A DNA stretch of 64,000 bases, taken from Conexibacter sp. CPCC 206217. GTDB taxonomy: Bacteria > Actinomycetota > Thermoleophilia > Solirubrobacterales > Solirubrobacteraceae. The position numbers were made by a program, and so were the translations under genes. Under the pieces are notes generated by a model. It ran no database searches and was not told the origin of the DNA. It saw only the letters and a program-made list of their open reading frames with translations. Shown here in pieces: positions 31,608 to 40,388 of the stretch (positions within the stretch are counted from its first letter, which is position 1; each line of letters starts with the position of its first letter). The DNA lies in assembly GCF_030646165.1 (NCBI RefSeq), contig NZ_JAUTDO010000013.1, forward strand, positions 58,606 to 122,605, read 5' to 3'.

Positions 31608-34600
31608 ATGCACCATTCCGTCGCCCGTTCACGGGCGCGCGGTCGCCGCACGCTTGCGCTCAGCGCAGGCGCGCTGGCTGCCGCGCTCGCCCTGCCGGCG
31701 CTCGCCGCCGCCGCGCCGACCGCCACGCTCTCGCCGACGACCGCGTTCGACGCGGGCGGCCGCCAAGTCGGCGCCGGTCCCTCGACCGCGCGCACGTACA
31801 CGCTCAGAAGCACCGGCACCGACCCGCTCGCGGTCAGCTCCGTCGCGCTGACAGGCGCCGACGGCGGCCAGTTCGCGATCACCGCCGACACCTGCAGCGC
31901 ACGCGGGGCGGGCGATCCGCTCGCGCAGAACGCGACCTGCACCGTCGCCGTCGCGTTCGCCCCGAACGCGGTCGGCGCGCGCTCGACGACGCTCGAACTG
32001 GTCACGAACGGACCGACGCTGACGAGCGCGGCGATCAGCGGCGCGGGCCACGACCTCGGCGTCACGACCACCTCGCTGGCATTCGGCGCGGCCCGCATCG
32101 GCGACGCGCCGACGCAGCAGACGGTCACGCTGACCAACCAGGATGGGGCGCCGTGGACACTCGGCGCCGTCACGCTCGCCGGCACCAACGCGAACCAGTT
32201 CTCGAAGGTCGCCGACGGCTGCAGCGCCGCCGCGCTTCCCGTCGGCGGCAGTTGCACCGTCACCGTCGCGTTCGCGCCGACGACGCCCGGCGTCAAGGCC
32301 GCGACGCTGGCGCTCGCCTCGTTCGGCCCCGCGCCCGTCACGCTCTCGGGCACCGGCACGCAGCCGGCCGCCGCGCTCGCGCCCGCCACGCGCGACCTCG
32401 GGATCCTCAGAGCCGGCAGCGTCTCGGAGCCGCAGACCTTCACGCTCACCAACAGCGGCAACGGACCGCTGACGGTCGGCGCGGTCACGCTCGGCGGCCT
32501 CGACGCGGAGGCGTTCCGGCTCGGCGCCGACAGCTGCTCCGGCAGAGCGGTCGCGGTCGGCGCCGACTGCACCGTCGCGGTCACCTTCGCCCCGGCGCGC
32601 AGCGGCTGGCGGACCGCCTCGCTGCGGGTCGCGACCGACGTCGGCGGCACCAGCGCGACCGCCGTCGCGCACCTCAGCGGCCGCGGCGCCGGCCTCGGGC
32701 TCGACAGCGACCCGCTCGGTCTCTTCGACCTTGCCGACCAGCCGCTGCTGCGGTTGGCCGGCGACGGCGACGACGGCGCGGCGAACGTCGCGTCGGGCGC
32801 CTGCGACGTCAACGGCGACGGCTACGACGACGTCCTCACGGGCGCGCCGACGTGGAGCCGCACGCCGGTCGAGCGCTCGTGGGAGGGCGGCGCCTACGTC
32901 CGTTTCGGCGGGCCGCAGATCGGCTCGTCCGACCTCGCCGAGCACGGCGACGGCCGCGTCCTGCTCTTGGAGGGCGAGCAGCCGAGCAGCCAGACCGGGA
33001 CCGGGATCGGCTGCGCCGGCGACGTCAACGGCGACGGGATCGACGACTTCGGGATCGGCGCGTGGGCGTACGAATACGCCGGACGCCCGTCCGGCACCGC
33101 CGCGGCGCGCGGCATCGCGTACGTCGTCTTCGGCGCGAGAGACCTCGCGCAGCAGAGCCCGCTCGACCTCGGCCACCTCGGCGAGCGCGGCTTCCGCGTC
33201 GAGGGCACCGACGCGGAGGAGTACGACCACCTCGGCTACGCGATCACCGGCATCGGCGACGTGACCGGCGACGGCCGCGCCGACCTCGCCGTGATGGCGA
33301 ACACCGGCGACACGACCGACGTGACGCCCGCGCGCAGCAACAACGGCATCGTCTGGCTGATCGCGGGCCGCGACTCGACCGCGACGGTGAACCTCGCGAC
33401 CCCGGGCACCGCGCTGGCGCAGATCGACGGCGCCTCGCCGGGCTCAAGCGCGACGCCGTTCGGTCAGATGATCGGCCTCGCCGGGCTCGGCGACGTGAAC
33501 GGCGACGGCACGCCGGACCTCGGCATCGGCACCTACACGGCGGTCGCGTTCGGCCGCTCGACGGCATCGGGCGCGGCGTTCGTGCTGAGCGGCGGCGTGC
33601 GCGGGCGGGTCGACCTCGCCGACAGCTCCTCGTGGCTGTTGGCGGTCGGCGGCGCCTTCGCGGGCCACCGGCTCGGGATCGACGTCTCGGCCGCGGGCGA
33701 CGTCAACGGCGACGGCCTCGCCGACGTCGCGATCGGCGCGGACAGCACCGCGGCCGCCAACAGCGACGCGGCGTACGTCGTCTACGGCAGCAGAACGGCC
33801 GAGGCGGCGGTGCTCGACAGCGCCGATCTCGGCACGCGCGGCTACCGCATCCTCGGTCTGCCGAACACGTCGAGCGGCTTCTCGCTCGACGGCGTCGGCG
33901 ACGTCGACGGCGACGGCCGCGACGACCTGGTGGTCGGCGGCTACGGCAGCGGCGCGGCCGGTACCGCGTGGCTCGTGCACGGCGTCGCAGATCCGTCCAC
34001 GCTGCCGGCGAACGACGCCGATTCCGGCCTCGTGCCGGTGAACGCGGCCGACAGAACCCGCTACGTCGCGCTCGCGAGACTGACGCCGCAGCAGGGCAGC
34101 CGGCTCGACGGCCAGCAGGCGGGCGAGCGCTTCGGCCGCGCGGTCGCAGGCGTCGGCGACGTTGACGGCAACGGTGCGGCCGACCTCGCCGTCGGTGCCG
34201 ACATGGCGCTGCGCTTCGAGCGCGCCGGAGCCGGTGAGACGACCGTCGCGCTGCTGCCGGCGGCAGCGCCGGCGTACACGCCGGACCCGGACCCCGATCC
34301 GACGGACCCCGATCCGACCGACCCGGATCCGACCGACCCGGATCCGACCGACCTGGGCCCGAGCGACCCCGGCGGCCCGAGCGCTCCCGCCCCGGCTGGC
34401 CCCGGCACGCCGAGCGGCCCGGCTCCCGGTGACGGCACGCCGACCACGCCCGGCGCCGGCAAGCCCGGCCCCGGCAGCAGACAGAACGCAAGCGTCGTCG
34501 CCAAGCGCCTCGGCTCCATCACGCTGCGCCGCCCGACCGGCACGCTGACGGCGACGCGCGCGGGTGCGCTGCGCCTCGGCACCGTCACCTGCGCGCGCTC

Positions 34601-34853
34601 CACGGCGGCCCGCTGCACGGTGACGACGACCGTCACGGTGAAGATCGGCGCCAAGCGCTGGACGCTCACGGTGAAGACTCACACGCTGCGCAATGGCGCC
34701 ACGGCGCGCGTCACGGTGACGCTGCCGAAGGCGGCGCGCGCGGCGCTCAAGCGGACGGCCAACGGAAGCCTGGTCGCGCGCGTGGTCTCGCGCGACGAGG
34801 ACGGCCGCCGAGGCTCGGGGACGTGGCGCGCCGCGCTGCGGGGCGCGCGATGA
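31608..34853 (+). CDS. Secreted choice-of-anchor-D / FG-GAP beta-propeller protein
   Basis: 1081 residues. A signal peptide (about 14-36) is followed by three immunoglobulin-like choice-of-anchor-D domains (about 38-365), each with a paired-Cys loop and a TVAVAFAP or TVTVAFAP strand. Seven FG-GAP repeats come next (about 385-890), with calcium-loop motifs DVNGDGYDD, DVNGDGIDD, DVTGDGRAD, DVNGDGTPD, DVNGDGLAD, DVDGDGRDD and DVDGNGAAD: exactly enough for a closed seven-bladed, integrin-like propeller. A Pro/Asp repeat linker leads to a basic C-terminal beta domain. It is probably a cell-surface, calcium-dependent adhesin or binding protein. The stop overlaps the next start (ATGA). The iron box upstream links it to iron supply. 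Confidence 0.88.
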   Translation: MHHSVARSRARGRRTLALSAGALAAALALPALAAAAPTATLSPTTAFDAGGRQVGAGPSTARTYTLRSTGTDPLAVSSVALTGADGGQFAITADTCSARGAGDPLAQNATCTVAVAFAPNAVGARSTTLELVTNGPTLTSAAISGAGHDLGVTTTSLAFGAARIGDAPTQQTVTLTNQDGAPWTLGAVTLAGTNANQFSKVADGCSAAALPVGGSCTVTVAFAPTTPGVKAATLALASFGPAPVTLSGTGTQPAAALAPATRDLGILRAGSVSEPQTFTLTNSGNGPLTVGAVTLGGLDAEAFRLGADSCSGRAVAVGADCTVAVTFAPARSGWRTASLRVATDVGGTSATAVAHLSGRGAGLGLDSDPLGLFDLADQPLLRLAGDGDDGAANVASGACDVNGDGYDDVLTGAPTWSRTPVERSWEGGAYVRFGGPQIGSSDLAEHGDGRVLLLEGEQPSSQTGTGIGCAGDVNGDGIDDFGIGAWAYEYAGRPSGTAAARGIAYVVFGARDLAQQSPLDLGHLGERGFRVEGTDAEEYDHLGYAITGIGDVTGDGRADLAVMANTGDTTDVTPARSNNGIVWLIAGRDSTATVNLATPGTALAQIDGASPGSSATPFGQMIGLAGLGDVNGDGTPDLGIGTYTAVAFGRSTASGAAFVLSGGVRGRVDLADSSSWLLAVGGAFAGHRLGIDVSAAGDVNGDGLADVAIGADSTAAANSDAAYVVYGSRTAEAAVLDSADLGTRGYRILGLPNTSSGFSLDGVGDVDGDGRDDLVVGGYGSGAAGTAWLVHGVADPSTLPANDADSGLVPVNAADRTRYVALARLTPQQGSRLDGQQAGERFGRAVAGVGDVDGNGAADLAVGADMALRFERAGAGETTVALLPAAAPAYTPDPDPDPTDPDPTDPDPTDPDPTDLGPSDPGGPSAPAPAGPGTPSGPAPGDGTPTTPGAGKPGPGSRQNASVVAKRLGSITLRRPTGTLTATRAGALRLGTVTCARSTAARCTVTTTVTVKIGAKRWTLTVKTHTLRNGATARVTVTLPKAARAALKRTANGSLVARVVSRDEDGRRGSGTWRAALRGAR
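34296..34355 (+). repeat. Four 15-base tandem repeats encoding DPTDP units
   Basis: Units GATCCGACSGACCCN at 34296, 34311, 34326 and 34341 encode the Asp/Pro/Thr linker between propeller and C-terminal domain. Near-identity of the units suggests recent slippage and length variation. Confidence 0.85.
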
Positions 34854-36658
34854 GGGGATCGCGCGTCCACCCCCGGGCGATCCTGCTGGCGGCGGGCGCG
34901 GTGGCGGTGCTCGCTGCCGTCGTGCCCGCGGCGCACGCGGCCCCCGTGGCCGACGCGGCGCGCGCGACGCCGAAGCGCGCGCCCGTCGCGTGCCGGACGG
35001 CGACCGTCACCGTCACGAGCGGCAAGAGCGTGAGACTCACGCTCGACTGCCGCGTCGGCAGACGCTGGATCGCGCGTGGTGCCGGCGTCGCGCGCAGCGT
35101 CGCGGCGAAGCCCGCGCACGGACGCCTGACGGGATTGGACCGTCGCCGCGGGAGCGTCCGCTACGTGCCCGCGAGCGGCTATCGCGGGACCGACGCGGTC
35201 CGCTTCGCGCTCGTGCGCAGAGGCGTCGCGTACCGCGGCACGATCCGCATCCGCGTCGTGCGCGCGGCGAACCCCGCGCCGAGCCCGGCGGCGCCGACGC
35301 GACCGGGGCCGGTCCGGCCCGACCCGACCGGCCCCGCTCCCACCGATCCCGCGCCCACCGATCCCGCTCCGGTCGACCCCGGTCCCAGCGACCCCGGCCC
35401 GAGAGATCCGGATCCCGACGACCCCGCCCCCAGCGACGGCCTGCCGCCTCAGCTCCCGCCCGCGCAGCCGTCCTACGCGTCCGCGAACTGGACGCCGACC
35501 GCGTTCGACACCTGCCCGGTCAGCGTGCACGAGCGCTATTCGGTGATCGGGCCCGACGGCAAGCGCTACCCGACCTGGCATCCGCCGACGACGACGGACC
35601 CGGCGACCGGCAGAACCTGCACGTTCGGGCACGAGCACGGGCGCGATCCGCAGCAGTCCGACATCTACAGATGGGTCGCAGAGCACCTCGCCAACCCGGC
35701 TGCACCCACCTACGCCGGGATCCCGTTCGGCCTCGCGACGGAGTCGCTCGACGTCTACGCGGGCGCCAACCCGGGCACGAGAATCCGCCACGAGGACCAC
35801 GTCGGCTACAAGGTCGACTACGAGAACGACGTGAGACTGCTCGCGGCGGACGGCGGCAGCGTCGGCGTCACGTGCGACTACCTCGTCTCCGTCCATCAGG
35901 GCTCGCACTCGCCCGACGCGATCAGCAACAACGTCCACGAGCTGCTCTACGCGGTCCGCTGCGACGACGGCACGGAGCTGATCAGCGACACGATCAGCCG
36001 CTTCGGCGCGCCCGGTCAGTACACGCGCGCCTGCGATCCCGCGAGAACGGTGACGACGACCGACAACGGCTACCCGACCGGCGTCGGCGGGCGCTCGATC
36101 CCCGACCGCGGGTGCGTCGAGCAGACGACGCTCGTGCCGGCCGGCAGCACCACCTCGGCGTGGGCGCTGTACGAGAAGTGGAGCGCGGACAACGTGCTGA
36201 AGACCGCCGACGGCCACAGCATCGCGACGTACGACTCGGCGTTCGGCGTGTTCGACCCGAGCCGCTACGCGGACGCGAGCACGGTGACGAAGATCGGCCG
36301 CACGCTCGACCTCTGCTGGGAGGTCGCGCCCGGCGACGCGCGCGCCCGCTCCGCCGCCTGCGACATCGCGACCGACCACGGCTCGATCGCCGGCGCCTAC
36401 GCGTTCGGCGACCCGCGCTCGCCGTTCGACGGCACGCACCGCGACGTCTACCTGCGCGAGACGCGCCTGGAGAACGCCGGCGGCGCGCGCCTGTGGTGGA
36501 CCGACCCGTACGGCGAGAAGGGCTCGACGAGACCGTTCCCGGGCGCGCTCTGCCAGCTCGTCGCGACGGTCGACACGAGCGCGCGGCCGAGACTGCAGGA
36601 GCGCGTCTTCGGACGCAACCGGCCCAACGACGGCGAAGGCGTTCACGCGCCGAACTGA
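34850..36658 (+). CDS. Secreted protein, cadherin-like domain plus unknown His/Cys-containing domain
   Basis: 602 residues. A signal peptide (about 7-30, ending AHAAPV) is followed by a tandem-type Ig/cadherin-like domain (about 40-140) recognisable by GSVRYVPASGYRGTDAVRF. A Pro/Asp/Thr linker follows (140-200), then a large domain I do not recognise (205-600). It contains RTCTFGHEHGRDPQQSDIY, GYKVDYENDVRLLAADGG, VHQGSHSPDA and several Cys pairs. HEHG and the other His residues could bind a metal. It is coupled to the FG-GAP gene (ATGA), so the two are probably surface partners under the same iron box. Confidence 0.75.
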   Translation: MRGSRVHPRAILLAAGAVAVLAAVVPAAHAAPVADAARATPKRAPVACRTATVTVTSGKSVRLTLDCRVGRRWIARGAGVARSVAAKPAHGRLTGLDRRRGSVRYVPASGYRGTDAVRFALVRRGVAYRGTIRIRVVRAANPAPSPAAPTRPGPVRPDPTGPAPTDPAPTDPAPVDPGPSDPGPRDPDPDDPAPSDGLPPQLPPAQPSYASANWTPTAFDTCPVSVHERYSVIGPDGKRYPTWHPPTTTDPATGRTCTFGHEHGRDPQQSDIYRWVAEHLANPAAPTYAGIPFGLATESLDVYAGANPGTRIRHEDHVGYKVDYENDVRLLAADGGSVGVTCDYLVSVHQGSHSPDAISNNVHELLYAVRCDDGTELISDTISRFGAPGQYTRACDPARTVTTTDNGYPTGVGGRSIPDRGCVEQTTLVPAGSTTSAWALYEKWSADNVLKTADGHSIATYDSAFGVFDPSRYADASTVTKIGRTLDLCWEVAPGDARARSAACDIATDHGSIAGAYAFGDPRSPFDGTHRDVYLRETRLENAGGARLWWTDPYGEKGSTRPFPGALCQLVATVDTSARPRLQERVFGRNRPNDGEGVHAPN

Positions 36659-36683
36659 TCGCAACACCTCGCGCGCGGCGACA

Positions 36684-36713
36684 TGAGGGCAACCTAATGT
36701 TAGGATGCCCTAA
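36684..36713. promoter_or_regulatory. Tandem DtxR/IdeR-like iron boxes upstream of the iron-uptake genes
   Basis: TGAGGGCAACCTAA (36684-36697) and TTAGGATGCCCTAA (36700-36713) lie 2 bases apart. In 19-base windows ending at the same place they match the IdeR consensus at 12 and 14 of 19 positions by my count. The first agrees with the 31554 site at 12 of 14. The downstream genes encode an EfeO-like lipoprotein and FTR1, so iron repression is the obvious reading. Confidence 0.7.
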
Positions 36714-36762
36714 AGCGTCGTCGCGCGCGACCTAAGGCCCCTTCACCACTCCAGGGAGAACG

Positions 36763-37890
36763 ATGACGAACCTGATGACGCGCTGGCGGCGTACTCCGGC
36801 AGTGCTTGCGGTCGGTGCCGCGCTGGCACTCGGCGCCTGCGGCTCCGACGACGACGAGTCGGCGAGCACGAGCAACTCCGCCGCCTCCACGACGGCGACG
36901 ACCGCCACCGAGACGATCGACTACGCCCCGATCCAGGACTACCTCTACGAGCACACGCAGCGGCTCGTCGACGACACCGCCACGCTGCAGAGAGACGCCG
37001 AGGCGTACTACGCGCTCGCCGAGTCGGTCGACTTCGACTACGCCGAGCTGCTCAGAACGAGACGTGCCGAGACGGAGAGACTCGTCAGAGCGCTGCAGAG
37101 AGACCTGCGCACCGCGAACCCGTCGTACGAGCAGATGGAGGGCGTCGTCGCCGGCGTCCCCGAGTTGGCCGACTACGACGTGATCATCGACGCCGGCAGC
37201 GACGGCAGCGACCCGGAGAGCGCGGTCCCGTTCTCGATCAGAACGCCGGGCGGCAGAACCTTCAGACAGCCGGGCAACTTCTTCGCGCTGGTCGAGACCT
37301 CGGTCTTCGGCACCGAGCCGAGATTCACCGTCAGAGGTGTCAGACCGGACCTGAACGGGGACGGCAGAGTCGTGTTCGGAGAGGCCCTGCCCGATGCGGA
37401 CTTCCTCGTCGCGACCGCGAGAGACTTCCACACGCAGGCCGTCGAACTGGACGAGTCGGCGCACAGATGGGAGCCCGCGCCCGAGGACGTCTTCACCGCC
37501 GTCGTCGTGATGACGCCGACGATGTCGGAGTACTTCGAGGCGTGGAAGAACTCGCGCTTCGTCGCCGGTGACAGAGCGACCGAGTCCGGCTTCGTCGGCA
37601 CCTCGCGCCTGTCCGACATCGCCGACATCCTCGGCGGCCTCGTGCTCGTCTATGACTCGATCGAGCCGTCGATCGGCCAGGTCGACGCCGAGCAGGCGAA
37701 GCAGACCGGCCAGTCGCTGAGAAGACTGACCGCGTTCGCGCAGCGGCTGCGCGACGAGGAGGCCGGCGGGCGCAGATTCACCCCCGGCGACGCCGACACG
37801 CTCGGCGGCGAGGCGCAGGACCAGGCCGAGGCGATCGCCGGCCAGGTCTCGCAGGCCGCCGCGCAGCTCGACATCACGCTGGAGAACTGA
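36763..37890 (+). CDS. EfeO/imelysin-like lipoprotein
   Basis: 375 residues. A leader ending in a lipobox (LGAC, about residue 26) is followed by a Ser/Thr/Ala linker and a mostly helical domain that fits the imelysin/EfeO type. A calcium-loop-like DLNGDGRVVFGE lies near residue 200. The GxHxxE motif of classical EfeO/EfeM iron-binding proteins is not visible, so iron binding, if any, differs. It is followed after 7 bases by the FTR1 permease and preceded by iron boxes, which supports a role in iron uptake. Codon use is striking: 19 of 30 Arg codons are AGA. Confidence 0.7.
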   Translation: MTNLMTRWRRTPAVLAVGAALALGACGSDDDESASTSNSAASTTATTATETIDYAPIQDYLYEHTQRLVDDTATLQRDAEAYYALAESVDFDYAELLRTRRAETERLVRALQRDLRTANPSYEQMEGVVAGVPELADYDVIIDAGSDGSDPESAVPFSIRTPGGRTFRQPGNFFALVETSVFGTEPRFTVRGVRPDLNGDGRVVFGEALPDADFLVATARDFHTQAVELDESAHRWEPAPEDVFTAVVVMTPTMSEYFEAWKNSRFVAGDRATESGFVGTSRLSDIADILGGLVLVYDSIEPSIGQVDAEQAKQTGQSLRRLTAFAQRLRDEEAGGRRFTPGDADTLGGEAQDQAEAIAGQVSQAAAQLDITLEN

Positions 37891-37897
37891 CCCGTAC

Positions 37898-40378
37898 ATG
37901 ACCCGCCGCCGCCCGCTGCCGTTCCTGCTCGTCCTCGTCGCGCTGCTGCTCAGCGGCGCGGCGCTGACGGGAACGGCGGGGGCGGCTGAAGCCCAGCCCT
38001 GGCAGGTCGCCGAGAACGTCCGCTCGCAGCTGTTCGAGGCGCAGACGGCGCTGATCCTCGATACCGGCGCAGACGCGGCGCGCGCCGTCGAGCGCGCCCG
38101 CTCGAGCTACGAGAGAACGCTTCAGGCGACCGTCAGAGCGGCCGATCCGGACGCCGACAGAGCGATCCGCGCCGCCTTCGCCGACGCAGCCCGCGCCGCC
38201 AGAGCCGGCGACCAGGAGGCGCTCGCCGCCGCGCGCGGGGAGATCCGCGCCGCGCTGTTCGCCGGCGCCTACGTCGTCACGCTCGACGCGATCGACGACG
38301 GCGACGCGGCGACGGCGAGACAGTGGCTGCTGCTGCGCGAGTTCCGCACCGCGACGCGCTTCACCCGCCCCGGCGGCGACGCGACGCTGGCGGTGCAGCA
38401 GCTGCAGCGCAAAAGAGCGACGCCCGAGGAGACGCGCGCGATCGTCGCGAAGGACCTGCTCGACGCCTACCAGGGCCGCCTGCGCGAGCTGCTCGACGAC
38501 GCCGCGCGCGGCGACGAGCGCGACCTGCCCGCCCGCCGCGCCGAGGCCTCCGCGCAGGCCGCCGGCTACTTCGCGATCCTGCTGCCGCGCTACCTGCAGG
38601 ACATGGGCGACGCGAGCGCCGACGAGGCGCTCGCCGCCTTCGGAAAGATGCAGCGGGCGGCGCTGAGAGGCGACTCGGCCGCGTTCAAGGCCGCGCACGC
38701 CGACGCGGTCGCGTCGCTGGACGGCTTCACCGCCGCGCCCTTCACCGACGACGAGGCCGCGCGCCGCGCGCAGCAGCTGCTGCGCTTCCTCGCGCTCGTG
38801 CCGGTCGAGTACGGCCGCGGCGTGAAGGACGGCCGCGTCAACCTCGACTTCGAGATCCAGGAGGCGGTCGCGTTCCAGACGGGCGCCGAGGCCGCCTTCC
38901 AGGATCTGCAGGCGACGCTCGCCAAGCGCGATCCCGCGCGCACGCAGGAGATCGCCGCTCAGCTCGACAGACTCGGCGAGATCGTCGACGAGGCGACGAA
39001 GAGAAAGGAGGGCGTGACGCCCTCCGGCGACGTCGACGCGCTGACGTCGCAGATCGAGGACGGCCTCACGGCGATCATGCCGAAGGCGTGGCAGGAGCAG
39101 ACGGACGAGTCCGACTACGACCTGATCGCGCTCACGCTCGACCGCATGGAGGCCGCCGCCGGCGCCGGTCAGTACCAGCAGGCGGAGCAGGCGCGGCTGG
39201 AGGCATACGCGTTCTTCGAGTTCGGCCCCGAGCGGCGGCTGAAGGCGTTCGACCCGGGCCTCGCGCTCGACGTCGAGGGCCTGATCTGGTTCGGCGCGCT
39301 GGACCAGGAGGGGCTCGCGACGCTGATCGCAGACCGCGCCCCGCGGCGCGAGATCCACGAGACGCGACTGGTGCTCGACGAGCAGCTCGGCGACGCCGCC
39401 GCGACGCTCGGCGACAGCGCCAACAAGACGCAGGTCGTCGTCAACTCGGCGATCCTCGTCTTCCGCGAGGGGCTGGAGGCGGTCCTGATCCTCGCCGCGA
39501 TCACCGCCTCGTTCATCGGCGCCAAGCGCCGCATGCGCCGGCCCGTGCTGATCGGCGCCGGCCTCGGCCTGCTCGCGTCGGTGATCACGTGGGTGCTCGC
39601 GCAGACGATCCTGACGTCGCTGGACCAGTACGGCGAGAAGCTGGAGGCGGTCGTCGGCGTGATCGCGATCGCGGTGCTGCTGCTGATCACGAACTGGTTC
39701 TTCCACAAGGTCTACTGGAGCGAGTGGATCGGCAAGTTCCACCGCCAGCGCAAGCGGCTGGAGAGATACGACAAGGTCGGCTTCATCTCGGCGCAGGTGA
39801 TCGGCCTGGTGCTGCTGGGCCTGACGAGCGTCTATCGCGAAGGCTTCGAGACGGTCCTCTTCCTGCAGTCGCTGGAGCTGAGCGCCGGCACCGCGACGGT
39901 CGTCGAGGGCGCCGGTCTCGGCCTCGCGATGGTGCTCGCCGTCGCCGTCCTCACCTTCGCGGTCCAGCGCAAGCTGCCGTACAAGAAGATGCTGATAGTG
40001 ACGGGCGTGATGATCGGCTTCGTGCTGGTCGTGATGGTCGGCCAGACCGCCCGCACGATGCAGGGCACCGGCTGGCTGCCGATCACCCCGATGGGCTTCG
40101 ACCCGCCCTACTGGGCGAGCCTCTGGTTCGGCATCTACCCGACGTGGGAGACCGTCGGCGCGCAGTTCGCCGCCGCCGCCTTCGTGATCGGCTCGTACTA
40201 CCTCGCGCAAGAGGTCCGCGTCAGACGGCCGCAGCGGCTGGCGCGCAAGAAGCGCGCGAAGGGGGAGCCGGCCGTCGCCGTCGCCGGGCCGGTGAACGGC
40301 GACGGGAACGGCGCGGGAGACAGCTCCCGCGAGCACGCTGGTGCTGGCGCCACTGCGCCGCGCAGCGACGATCGCTAG
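37898..40378 (+). CDS. FTR1-family high-affinity iron permease, long form
   Basis: 826 residues. A signal peptide (1-28, ending AGAAEA) leads to a helical extracytoplasmic region (about 30-505) with several imelysin/cytochrome-like helices. The FTR1 membrane domain follows (about 505-770) with both iron-translocation motifs: REGLEAVL and REGFETVLF. Ordinary EfeU has only the membrane domain, about 280 residues, so this is the long bacterial type in which a periplasmic domain is fused ahead of it. A 50-residue Gly/Ala cytoplasmic tail ends the protein. It probably imports iron together with the lipoprotein encoded just upstream. Confidence 0.93.
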   Translation: MTRRRPLPFLLVLVALLLSGAALTGTAGAAEAQPWQVAENVRSQLFEAQTALILDTGADAARAVERARSSYERTLQATVRAADPDADRAIRAAFADAARAARAGDQEALAAARGEIRAALFAGAYVVTLDAIDDGDAATARQWLLLREFRTATRFTRPGGDATLAVQQLQRKRATPEETRAIVAKDLLDAYQGRLRELLDDAARGDERDLPARRAEASAQAAGYFAILLPRYLQDMGDASADEALAAFGKMQRAALRGDSAAFKAAHADAVASLDGFTAAPFTDDEAARRAQQLLRFLALVPVEYGRGVKDGRVNLDFEIQEAVAFQTGAEAAFQDLQATLAKRDPARTQEIAAQLDRLGEIVDEATKRKEGVTPSGDVDALTSQIEDGLTAIMPKAWQEQTDESDYDLIALTLDRMEAAAGAGQYQQAEQARLEAYAFFEFGPERRLKAFDPGLALDVEGLIWFGALDQEGLATLIADRAPRREIHETRLVLDEQLGDAAATLGDSANKTQVVVNSAILVFREGLEAVLILAAITASFIGAKRRMRRPVLIGAGLGLLASVITWVLAQTILTSLDQYGEKLEAVVGVIAIAVLLLITNWFFHKVYWSEWIGKFHRQRKRLERYDKVGFISAQVIGLVLLGLTSVYREGFETVLFLQSLELSAGTATVVEGAGLGLAMVLAVAVLTFAVQRKLPYKKMLIVTGVMIGFVLVVMVGQTARTMQGTGWLPITPMGFDPPYWASLWFGIYPTWETVGAQFAAAAFVIGSYYLAQEVRVRRPQRLARKKRAKGEPAVAVAGPVNGDGNGAGDSSREHAGAGATAPRSDDR

Positions 40379-40388
40379 CCTCGCCGAC

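Noticed and set aside
34296..34355. 15-base direct repeats as a CRISPR or iteron array
   Set aside because: Units are adjacent without spacers, in frame, and encode a Pro/Asp linker.
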